Source: Leptoclinus maculatus (lineage: Eukaryota; Chordata; Actinopteri; Perciformes; Stichaeidae). From it: a stretch of DNA of 64,000 nucleotides. The notes under the pieces are model-generated. The model made no database searches, was not told the DNA's origin, and worked only from the letters and a program-made list of their open reading frames with translations. Positions within the stretch are counted from its first letter, which is position 1. Every line of letters begins with the position of its first letter. A program made the position numbers and the translations under genes. Below, in pieces: positions 13,419 through 25,400 of this stretch. The stretch lies in contig JAVDOI010000123.1 in assembly GCA_032191485.1 (NCBI GenBank), positions 186,001 to 250,000 on the forward strand. The letters are read 5' to 3'.

Positions 13419-16400
13419 GTAAGCCCATCAGTGACATCATCTATGACAGTGATGTATCCAGGTTGACACATGCAGCAGCTAGAATGGCAGCAGACTTGTC
13501 TGATGGCGTTACTGACTGTTTCTCAGCAAAAACAAGAATAAAAACAACAGTAGATGGTGACAGATATGTACATGCACAGATAGATATATAGTATACCCCA
13601 CAAATAGAATGCTCCCACATTCCCTAGTGTGATCAGTGAGAGAAGAAAGAAAAAAGAAAAAAAAACGGGGAAGGGAAACAAAAAAGAAGAAAGGGGAAAC
13701 GGTAGACTACAGGGTTGCAACAAAATCTTCCCCCTCCAGAAACTTCATAAATGATCCCCAAATCTTTACAAAGATGTTATATTTCCCTTTAACTACATGT
13801 GTAAGTTTCTCTAGGGCAAGGCACTGAATCAGTCCCTCTATCCAGTTTCGTTTGCTCGGCCTGTGAACAGATTTCCAAGCCATTGCAATTTTATGTTTAG
13901 CTTCAAGAAGACAAAATATGACCATCTTCTTTTTGCTATTGTTAAGTGTACAGTTAGCTGGGAAACACCCAAAAAGACAGAGTTTTGGACATAATGGAAG
14001 TTGTTCGTTGATACAAATAGATACAATTGTAATAATCTCTTTCCAGAAATCTTGAATGAGGGTGCATTCCCAGAGGCAATGAGACAGGCTACCTTTATGT
14101 ATACCACATTTAACACACGCATCCGGTGTATCGGGGTACATGCGATGCAGTAACTCTGGAGTAATGTATGTTCTCATCACCCATTTATACTGGAGAAGCT
14201 TGAACCTTGAGTTTATTGTTTGGACTTGACCCTGTAGACACATGTCCTGCCACTCTTCTACAGTGATTTCTTCATTTAGGTCTGAACACCATGCTGTCCT
14301 TTTGTCATCTGAGGATTCTTTTGCTGCAGCTATGATAGTCTGATAAAACTTTGAGATCAGTCCAGCTGATCCATACTGGTTTAAAGCTATTAGAGGAATT
14401 AAGAATTAGAGGAATTAAGAGGAATTAAGAATTTAGAGGGGGGAGATTTACAGAGTTCTGTGTCTTTGTTTTGAAGCTTCTTATCTGGAGATACTTTTTT
14501 TTTTTTTTTTTTAGCTGTGCTAAACTTTAGCTTGATCTCATTAAAACTTAAAAGAGTACGAGTATCACAATCATACAAATCTGAAATCTTTCCGATACCT
14601 CTGTCTGCCCATAATTTAAAACCAGGGTCGTTAGTACCGGGCGTAAAGTTTCTGTTCCCCCAGATAGGTGAATATTGGGATAGAGGAGTTTTTTCCCCAA
14701 GATAACTTAACACCTCATGCCATACTGTCAGCGTATTTTTAACAAAGGGGTTTGCAGTGTGTTTCTTCAAAGTGGCTAAGTTTGCTGAGTAAAGGTAGAG
14801 ATACAAGGGGATTTTAGAAGTTGTGGTTTCCTCCATCCTTATCCAGTGCAGCTTTGACTGGTGTCCAAACCAGTATGAGGCTGTTCGTAGTTGGGCAGCC
14901 CAATATTATCCCTGGAGGTAAGGGAGTTTTAACCCACCTCTGTCATATGGTAAGTATAACAGGGTCATGCGCAGTCTTGAGCGTCTATCATTCCAAATGT
15001 AATTACAAAAAGCTTTTTCATTTTAGTAAAGAAATTAGAAGGAGGAGCAAGTGGGATGGTTTGAAAAAGGTACAGGAATTTAGGAAGGATATTCATCTTC
15101 AGAATATTAATAAGCCCAATCATGGAAATTGGCAGAGATTTCCATCTATTAATAGATTCAACTACTGACTCCGTCACAGGGTTATAGTTAGTAGGTACCA
15201 TGGATTCTATTGTAGGCGTGATTTTAACACCGAGGTATATAAAGCTGTCCACAATGTTCCTAAATGGTGTATTTAGTGGTGGAGTTAATCTCTCAGATTT
15301 TTTCAAAAATAGGATTGTAGACTTAGATGCATTAAGCTTATAACCTGAGAAACTACCATATGTTCCTATTAAACTTAATAAAGAAGGAATAGATTGTTTC
15401 AAGTCTGTCAGAAAGAGCACTATATCATCAACAAATAGTCCTATTTTATTCTCAATATCATTAATTGTGATACCAGTTATCTCACTATTGCCTCTAATTG
15501 CAATTGCTAGAGGTTCAATGGCCAGTACAAAAAGAAGAGGAGACAAGGGACATCCTTGTCTTGTACCTCTACAAAGAGAGAGCCGTTTTGATACCATATA
15601 GTTGGTCATTACTGAAGCACTCGAGTCATGATATAAGAGTTTGATCCAATTAAGGAAGTAGTTTCCTATTCCAAAACGGTTAAGCACTTCAAATAGGTAT
15701 TCATGCTCGACCCTGTCAAAGGCCTTTTCCGCATCAAGTCCTATCACAGCCACATCAGGTATTTCTTGGCATATATAATGTTCATCAGTCTACGAATATT
15801 GTGAGAGCCCTGTCTTCCTTTAATAAATCCATTTTGATCTAAGGTCACAATAGATGGCAAATGTTTCTCCAACCTTCTGGCAAGCAGTTTTGCTATTATT
15901 TTCACATCATTATTGATTAAGGAGATGGGGCGGTAGGACTCACACTTTGTGGAGGGCTTACCTGGCTTTAATATTAAGGTTATAAGTGCGTTTCGCAGAG
16001 ATGGGGGCAGTTCATCATTTTCAAGTGATTCTTCAAACATATTCAGTAAAGGAACCAATAGTCTGTCCTTGAATTTTTTGTAGATTTCAATAGGAACACC
16101 GTCGGGGCCTGGAGCTTTCCCTCCTTGCATACTGTCTATGGCCTCTGACAACTCCGATATTACAATAGGGGAGTTGAGTTCCTGTTTAGCGCTCTCACCA
16201 AGGAACGGTATTTCTATCTGACCTAGGAAGTTGTGGAGTGTGCAAGATGTGACTGGACTTTCTGACGTGTACAATTTAGAATAAAATGTCTGGAAAGTGC
16301 TATTTATTTCTTGTGGGTTAGTAATTGTCGTCCCATTCTCCGACTCAATTTCTAAAATTGATCTTTCACTCTGCATTGACTTTAACCGCCAGGCCCAAAG

Positions 16401-19400
16401 TTTCCCTGCCCTTTCTCCTTGATCGTAGAATGTCTGTTTCAGTTTCATTGTGCTATATAATGCTTTATTTGTGGATAATTCATTATACTGTGCTCTAAGG
16501 ATGGCCAGTCTCTGTCTAGTCTCATTTGTATCATTAAGGTTAGTTTCTGTCTCAAGTTCTTTGATATCTTTTTCTAACTCCATCAATTTTAGGTGCTGTT
16601 TATTAGATATGCTACCTGTATAGCTGATCATTTGGCCTCATATGTAGGCCTTGAATGCCTCCCATCTTATAGACGCTGATATTTGAGTAGTATTGACTTC
16701 GAAATAGAAATCAATATTGGTTCTAACAAATTTGAAAAATTTGGCTCAATCGCCATATATTGGGACCCCTATTGGCTGCTTTGACAGTGTAATTGACTTG
16801 TAGTAAAGCATGATCTGAAATGACAATACTTTTATACAATGAGTCATTCACATTAGGTATCATAGACTTAGAAATGAGGAAATAGTCTATGCGGGAGTAA
16901 GAATTATGTGTAGCAGAGTGACATGAATATTCCCGTCTGGAAGGGTTCTTATGTCTCCAGATATCACAAAGATTTAACTCGCACATAAAGTGTTGTATTA
17001 CTTTCCTACTTTGCGTATGTGAGGTGTCCACACCTGATAATTTATCCAGTGTTGGATTAAGAGTACAGTTAAAGTCTCCTGCTATACAAATGTGACCATG
17101 CAATGTTGATAAAGTTAGGAACAGGTTATTATAAAACTGTGTATCATCATTGTTAGAACCGTATAGACATACTAAATTAATATCTTGATTTAGTAAAGAG
17201 CCCTGGATGATAACACATCTGCCTGCTGTGTCTTGTATGGTATTGTAAACTCGTAATGGAACAGATGAGTGAATAAGTATTGCTACCCCTCTCGCATGAG
17301 AGGAAAATGAGGCAGATATGGCCTGACCTGGCCACCTCCTTTTCAAGGGAATGTACTCACTGGAAAGCAAATGGGTTTCTTGAATAAAAGCTATCTGTGT
17401 TTTTAGTTGTTTCAGCCTCGACATTACTTGTTTTAATTTCACTATCTTCCTAAGACCCCTAACATTCCATGAAATAATATTTATTTTAGTGTCACCACTC
17501 ATGATGAAGTCAGTAGACTAAGCTCACTTGCAACCAACTTTTTATTCATGCCATGTGATGAAGTGAATAGTGTGCCTTCAAAATAAACAAACAAACCAAC
17601 GGGGCAAATAATAACAAGGGCCTCTCCCAAATAAACAAACAAACAAACGGGACAAATAATAACAAGGGCCTCTCCCAAATAAACAAACAAACAAACGGGA
17701 CAAATAATAACAAGGGCCTCTCCCAAATAAACAAACAAACAAACGGAACAGATAATAACACGGGCCTCTCCCAAATAAACAAACAAACAAACGGAACAGA
17801 TAATAACAAGGGCCTCTCCCAAATAAACAAACAAACAAACGGGACAGATAATAACACGGGCCTCTCCCAAATAAACAAACAAACAAACGGAACAGATAAT
17901 AACAAGGGCCTCTCCCAAATAAACAAACAAACAAACGGGACAGATAATAACAAGGGCCTCTCCCAAATAAACAAACAAACAAACGGAACAGATAATAACA
18001 CGGGCCTCTCCCAAATAAACAAACGGAACAGATAATAACAAGGGCCTCTCCCAACTGAGGCAACAGTAGGCCTAGCCTACACCCTGTGCGGATAAACACG
18101 CACATCTCACCCTCCCTCCCGTCAATCATGTCCCGGTTAGACTGAGCCCTGATCCTCTTGAGGAGCAGTAGAGCAACCGGCTCTTTGAAAAGATGTAAAA
18201 AAATTAAATAAAAAAATAAGTCGGCGTATTCCGACGAAATGCATGTCAATACGGATGGAACAATGTTCGTTTGTGACCTTAATATATTAAAGTATCTTAG
18301 AAGTTAGCCTATCTGAATGGACATTAGCCTAGTCATAGTCTGTACCTGGCCTATGCCAATGCTAATCTTAGCTCGCCATCAGTTCAAGTTTACCACAACA
18401 GACTCAGAATTCAACAATGAATAGACCACCTCACCATTCAGCCAAAGTTCTCTGATATTCGTTACTCTTCAGGTGATGGACCCTGTTGTGTATCACGATC
18501 GCTGTTGTTCCCCTCCTTAATCTTCCGGATGAATTCTTCAGCTTGGGCTGGTGAAGTGAAGTGGTGCCAGGTTTTATCGTGTAGAATTCGCAGTTTTGCT
18601 GGGAACAGAAACCCATACACCATATGCATTTGGCGCAGGCTCTGTTTCGCTCCGTCAAAAAGTTTCCTCTGTCTTTGGACCTCAGTTGAAAAATCCGGGA
18701 AGAACATGACACGGCCACCGTCAACTTTGACTTCATCTTTCAGACGTGCTGCTTTCATAACTCGGTCTCTGTCTCGGTAGGTCAGGAATTTCAACAGTAG
18801 AATCCGTGGTCGTATTCTGTCTGGACCCTGCTGGTCCTGGGTCTGCAGTGGTGTTCTCCCCAGCCTGTAGGCTTGCTCGACGATTACCGGTTTTTCTTCT
18901 GCGTCTATGTTGAGAGCCTTGTGCAGCCATGCCGTTAAGAATGAACGCGCATCTCCGCTCTCCGCCCCCTCGGGTAATCCAACCAGCCTTAGATTGGAGC
19001 GACGTTGTAGGTTTTCCATCTCTTCCATCTGTTCCTCATGGACTGTATGGCCGATAAAATCTGGCTCTCATTGCTGCTACTCTCCTCATGAGTTAGCATA
19101 TCGCTAGTTACCACTTCCGTGTCTTCCTCAAGTAGAGTTTCAAAGTCTGTCTTTTTGTCGAGTTTAGGAGGTCGGCCTTTCCCTCGGCCTTTCGACATCG
19201 CGTGGAATGTATCTTAAGAGATATTTTAGGTCACAAATAGCTCAATTTAGTTAGTAAAGTATATTAATTTCGCCAGAGCCTCGCTCCACACGTCTGCTCA
19301 GTTGCGCGTCATAACCTGTAAACACATTTATATTCTGTGTCACAGATGTTCTCAGGAAAATAAGTCAGAATGTTATTTAGTGTCTGGTGTCTTTTCTCTC

Positions 19401-22400
19401 TCTCTTTCATCTTCTATCATCTCTCCAGACTCTGTCAGGCTGGTGAATGGGACTAGTCTGTGCTCAGGCAGACTGGAGGTGAAGTCTAACCAGTCTAACC
19501 AGTCTAACCAGTGGTGGTCCTCAGTGTGTGAAGATGACTTTGACCAGCAGGATGCAGAGGTGGTCTGTAGGGAGCTTGGCTGTGGGGCTCCTTCAGTCCT
19601 CCAGGGGGCGCTCTATGGAGAAGTGGAGGCTCCAATGTGGACCAAAGAGTTCCAGTGTGGAGGCAATGAGTCTGCTCTCCTGGACTGTAGAAGCTCAGGC
19701 TCAGATAGAAACACCTGCTCACCTGGCAAAGCTGTTGAACTCACCTGCTCAGGTAGAAGAGGAGCTGCAGCTTTGATCTGGTTCATTTCTGTTCTACTGA
19801 AACTCACTTTGTTCTTTACTGACGACTCTCTTGTTTCTGTTCAGAACCTGTCAGGTTGGTGGGAGGAGACAGTCGCTGTGCAGGAACACTGGAGGTGAAA
19901 CATCAAGGAGACTGGAGACCAGTAGATGGCTATGACTGGAGCCTGAAGTTAGCAGCTGTTGTCTGTAGAGATCTGGACTGTGGCTCTGCTGTTTCTACCA
20001 GACGGAGAGAGGAGTCCTCATGGAGATCTGTGTGGAGGATCAACTCTGTCTGTGTTCACTCTGGATCTGCTCTGAGAGAGTGTTTAATATCAGATTCCTT
20101 TTCCATCATCGTGGATCTCACCTGCTCAGGTAAGCCCATCAGTGACATCATCTATGTAGCACCCCAACACTCTACAGAGAGTAGACCTAAGTTACCCTTT
20201 AAACTGGAATGATGGGGTGTTTGGGTTCGGTATCCTAAGGGAGCTACCACCAAGGTTTACCTGATTTGGGTGAAATTTATATTACGCTCTTAATGAACTT
20301 AATAAACTGTCAAACTTAACAACAGATCTAAACACTTAGACCACACTCTATTTAAATTACCACAGACAACTTTTGTGATGTAAATTAAATAAAGGTTTAC
20401 TGACTGCTTTTTACAATGTTCAAATAATATTAACCCTTTCAGGGGACAAGAGACTAAACACCAATAACACAAGTTAGAAACCTTTAACATCAATAGTACT
20501 TTAATAAATAATATGAAACCAAAAGTTAATCAGTAAACAAATTGTTTGGACAAATATACAAAACTGAATGAGTTGATATCAACACAAGTTAAATGTCTTC
20601 AGCTTTCTTTGTGAAAATCCCGATTCCTTTTGTTCACTTCTTTACTCCAGCAGAACTCAGTGTATAACAGAACACTGAAGCTTTAAACACACATGGGCCC
20701 ACATACACTCACTCACACCAGAAAGCTGCAGGCCTGTGTAGCTCGGGTGCGGTGATGCCTCCCGAATCCTTATCCTCAGCAGAGCAAAGACACAGAAAGC
20801 CTAAACTCACAGTTCAGCGTCAGTCTTGGAGAAAACAGTTTGTGGTCCAAAGAATTCGCTCTCTCTCTCACTCTCTCACTCACTCACTCACTCACTCACT
20901 CTCACTCTCTCTCACACTCTCACACTCTCACACTCTCACTCTCTCACTCTCTCACACACTCTCACTCTCACACACTCTCAAAGGTTAAGGAAAGTTCACA
21001 GCAGTAAAGCCTACTTGACAGCAGTCGTGTCTTTTAAACATGTTTCCTTCATGATCCTGTTGATGACATGTTCATCATAATCCTGCAGCTCTAAATCAGC
21101 TTCTTGAACAGTAAAGGGAGATCTGTCACAAACACTGAATCCTAAAGCCACTGGTAGTCCTCTGTTAGATCCAGGGGTTTCTACAAGCCCGATACGGGGC
21201 GTACTAGTTACTCAGCTCTCTATTAAAAGGTTGGTAAGCTGGTGTGGTGAGGAAACTCGCCTGGCTCTGCTAACTACCGTTACTCCTGACGTCTACCCTG
21301 CCTCCTCCGGTAAATGTGCACTTGGTCGAGGGGCCACCCTGGCCAGGTGCTTCCACCAGTCGCGTCAGTTATGGCAGCTTTCCTCTTCTGGATCCGGGCT
21401 CTTGGTGAATTGCCAGGTTAGGTTTTAACGGTTAGGATTGTTAGGAAACCGTAAGGGGTTGTTAAGTGGACTGGAAACTTGGATAACCATTCAGAACTCT
21501 TGTTGTTAGACATACAATAGATTTAACATTTTACTACCACGAGGAACTCTACTACTCATGCAAAATGAATTCTCAGAGATTTACTTTAAATGCAGATTAT
21601 ATTTATTGCAGGATTGTCTAGCAGGGGTACAGCTCAGCATGCACAAAATAATACTAAATTTGACTAAATCAGATACAATTTCTTATTCGATTAAACTTTC
21701 CATTATATACTCATCAGTATCGACGCCGAGGCTCGGTTGGTGGTAATTCGGAAAATAATTACTTCGGTCCAGGTGAATCAATGAAGAAACAAATCTTTTC
21801 CCGAATCAATGAAGAAACAAATCTTTTCCCGAATCAATGAAGAAACAAATCTTTTTCCTAGAACCTCAGCTCCTCCTGTGCGGGACAGCAAAGTCCGTTC
21901 AGCGGCCCTTCGAACTCAATACAAAGTCTTTAAGGTGTGGCTGTTTCCTTCAGCTGTCCAGTTGTTAAAGTCAAACAGGGGGGAGAGGAAAATCTCCGTC
22001 CTTCTAATCTTTGGTCGCGAACTGTGGTCTCCGCTTCGTGACCAAAAAGGGCGAGGTCCTCCGCTTGTCCGAACGAGGCCCAGTGTCTCGGCCGAGCACT
22101 TGAACCTCGCGTCATCCCGCTATGAATCCCGAATTGCCTATCGCATATCATTCTCTTTATAAACTTCGTTTTTGGGCTGTTATCTCGCCCCCCCCCCTCA
22201 CCTCTCACATGATTAATATTTCTTCATTTTCAACCGCCAACTCCCAACCCCCCTTTCTTCACCCACATTTTCAGTTACCCTTACGCACACACATTTTACC
22301 CTTACGCACACACATTTTGAGTCACATCCAACTGCCATTGTAGTTCCCCTTTTTTCCTTACACACACACACACACACACACACATCTAATACCTTCTCAC

Positions 22401-25400
22401 ATCCGCGTCATGCCTCGGTGCTCTGGCCTCTGTTACCACCTGGCTCAAGGCCGGCAACAAAAAGGGAGGCCACACAGAGATCTAAACCAACAACCGTTTA
22501 TTTAGCTACACAACTGCCATATAATGCACAACTGATGAGGCTGGTGCAGCAGACCCTGCTGTGAGAGAGAGAGAGAGACTCCCAGAAGGCCCGTCTTTTA
22601 AGCCTTCCTGGAGGCTCCAATCAGCTGGGCTGATTGGTGCAGGTGAGTGTCCCAGCTCCTCCCACCAGGAAACTAGCGGCGAGCAGGCCCACAGCCTGGT
22701 AAGGGGGAGGGTCGTCACACCCCCTCCCTTAAGATTGGGATCCTCACTGCAGGTAATCTCAAACATGACCCTCCAGAATCCTCCCATCTGCAACTTTGGT
22801 ACCTGAGAAGCAATTTAAGAGAGGAGAAAACCAGAGACAGAAAGAAAGAGACACTGCAGGGAGTAAAATACCGCAAGTTAACTTAAACAGTTACAGCTCG
22901 GGACAAGGCATCAGTCACTGTATTTTCCGTGCCTTTTACATGACGTACATCTAAATGATATGGCTGAAGGAAAAGACACCAACGCATAAGCCTTTGATTT
23001 GGGTTTTGAAGTGAGTGGAGAAAGGTTAGGGGGTTATGATCAGTATATACCACCAAAGGTCTTACTCCACCACCCACGTAAACCTCAAAATGTTTCAATG
23101 CCCAGATCAGTGCCAGTGCCTCCTTTTCAATGATGGAGTAATTTAACTGGTGTGAGTTGAACTTCTTAGAAAAGAAACTCACCGGGCAGTCAGCACCACT
23201 TCCATTATCCTGCATTAATACAGCCCCAGCTCCCACCTTACTAGCATCCGCATACAGCGAAAACGGCTGGTCCAGCTGGGGGGCTGCTAAGACAGGGGCA
23301 GAACACAACAACAACTTGGCAGTCTCAAAGGCTTTCTGACAAGTGAGAGACCACTCAAACTTAACCTTTGGGCTAAGAAGAGACGTAAGTGGGGAAACTA
23401 CTGTGGAAAAGTTTCTACAAAACCCACGATAGTATCCAATCATACCCAAGAAACGAGAAAGGTCTTTTCTTGTAGTTGGAACAGGAAACTGATCAACTGC
23501 CAACACCTTTGCTCTTACTGGGCGTACCTGCCCTTGTCCAACAACTTTTCCCAGGTAGGTTACTGTTGCCTTAGCAAACTCGCATTTAGCCAGATTAATG
23601 GTCAGACAAGCCCAGGCGAGACGGTCAAACAACGCTCGGATGCGCTGAAGATGAGTCTCCCAAGTGTCACTGTAAATCACTACGTCATCCAAATACACTG
23701 CACACCCGACCAACCCGAACACCACCTTGTTCATTAGGCGCTGGAACGTGGCTGGAGCGTTACGTAACCCAAATGGCATAACTGTGTAGGAATACAAACC
23801 ACTGGATGTAATGAAGCTGGCGATCTCTCTAGCTCTGGGAGTTAAAGGAACTTGCCAGTAACCTTTAAGTAGGTCAAACTTACTGACAAACTTAGCAGAG
23901 CCAACCTGGTCCACACAATCCTCCATACGTGGGAGTGGAAAAGAGTCTGGCTTAGTCACCTGATTAACCTTTCGGAGATCAGTACATGGTCTAAATGTTC
24001 CATCTGGCTTCTTAACAAGTAAACACGGGGAAGACCAACTAGATGAACACGGCTCCGCAATGTCATTTTCCAGCATATATTTGACCTCTGCTTCTAAGTG
24101 TTCACGTTTATCTGGAGACATCCGATAAAAGTGTTGTTTAATTGGCTGGGCATCTCCCACGTCAATATCATGTTCCATAAGATGAGTACGAGAAGGGGTG
24201 TCAGCAAACAGGCAGGGATAACCTTCAATAAGATCCACCAACTCTGTTCGCTTTGGTTCAGGTAAATGTTTCAACATTACCTCCAGATTAGCCAGTGACT
24301 CAGAGTTTTCAAGACGTCCTTTCAAAATTACATCATCTGGTGTATAACCCTCTTCCTCATATTCCTCTGTCAGATCCAGAGGTGGAGATGAATAACCAAC
24401 TGGAACCACTGCAGCAACAGAGGCAAACCCCGACCCAGGACCTGGCACCAGGGAGCGAGCATAGTAGGGTTTTAACAAATTAATGTGGCAGAGCTGCACA
24501 GACTTCTTTCGATTAGGGGTCGCGATCAAATAATTTAGGTCAGACACTTTTCGGGTCACTGTATAGGGACCAGAAAACTTAGCCTGGAAAGGAGAGCCAA
24601 CTAAAGGCAAAAGTGCCAGAACTTGATCACCAGTACTAAATTCACGGTGTTCTGCACGTCGATCATACAGACTCTTCATTTTCCTTTGAACTGCCTGTAG
24701 ATTTTCTTTTGCCATTTTATTTGCCTGGTACAGCCGCTGCTTAAAACCATTTACATGATCTATTAGGTTTTTTGGGGCCTCCCCAGCTTGCCAGTCCCTG
24801 TGTAGGGACGCTAAAGGACCTTGCACTGTGTGACCAAAGACCAAGTCATTGGGACTAAAACCCAAGCTCTCTTGAGACACCTCCCTGGCTGCTAACATCA
24901 GCCAAGGTAACCCCTCCTCCCAGTCACGGTCCAACTCAGTGCAATATGCACGGAGGAGGGACTTCATCGTTTGGTGAAACCTTTCTAGAGCCCCCTGGCT
25001 CTGGGGATGGTACGCGCTGGACTGAGAATGTTTAACATTTAACTGCTTCAACACTTCTGCAAACAACTTTGAACTGAAGTTAGACCCCTGATCAGATTGG
25101 ATTATTTTTGGGATGCCAAAAATAGACATAAACTGTGTCAGTGCCTTTACGACAGACTTCGTGGTAATGTTTCTGAGAGGATATGCAGCCGGATAGCGTG
25201 TAGCCTGACACATCACTGTGAACAAAAAGTTACTACCAGCTTTGGAGCGTGGCAAGGGACCAACACAGTCAATGATCAGATGCTCAAATGGTTGCTCAGC
25301 AACTGGAATAGGATACAAAGGAGCAGGCTTTATTGTTTTATTTGGTTTTCCAATCAACTGACATACATGGCAAGTTTTAACGAAAGCAGAAATGTCTCTT

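Larger units (their letters stand above)
13600..19312 (-). mobile_element. L1-type LINE, near full length but inactivated
   Basis: The reverse-strand element is in an SRCR intron. In its own orientation it has a 5' leader (about 19312-19199), ORF1 (19198-18462), a spacer with a 48-bp tandem repeat (18055-17576) and ORF2 with endonuclease, reverse transcriptase and a C-terminal cysteine motif (17502-13707). A purine-rich 3' region on the + strand lies around 13636-13700. Both ORFs are broken by frameshifts. Exact ends and the target duplication are not resolved; a poly-T tract expected at the 3' end on the + strand is not clear. It resembles fish L1 elements of the Swimmer/L1 type. Confidence 0.88.
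19371..20156 (+). repeat. 786-bp duplicated exon-pair unit, copy B
   Basis: This unit matches 31199-31984 base for base in length. It comprises 58 bp of intron, the 8-Cys SRCR exon, a 92-bp intron, the 6-Cys exon and 27 bp of the following intron. The two copies differ at two positions outside the 6-Cys exon and at 17 inside it. Homology stops abruptly at 20156, where transposon-like sequence begins. Confidence 0.92.
20157..22430. other. Intronic repeat-rich sequence, unassigned
   Basis: This sequence begins exactly where the duplicated SRCR unit ends (tgtagcacccc...) and is therefore probably inserted DNA. It contains a CT/CACT simple repeat (20859-20980), a 28-bp tandem triplet (21775-21858), a C-run (22187-22198), a repeated cttacgcacacacatttt motif (22271-22319) and an (AC)n tract (22361-22384). 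No transposase, integrase or reverse transcriptase frame is visible. The TG...-type junction could be an LTR edge, but I could not find its partner. Confidence 0.5.

Noticed and set aside
17499..18249. Open reverse-strand frames of 158-223 codons with VCLFVYLGEA-type repeats
   Set aside because: They are produced by the 48-bp tandem repeat in three frames at once, lack a known domain, and lie in an L1 spacer.
20752..21080. Frames rich in Ser-Leu-Thr-His
   Set aside because: They are translations of a CT/CACT simple repeat.
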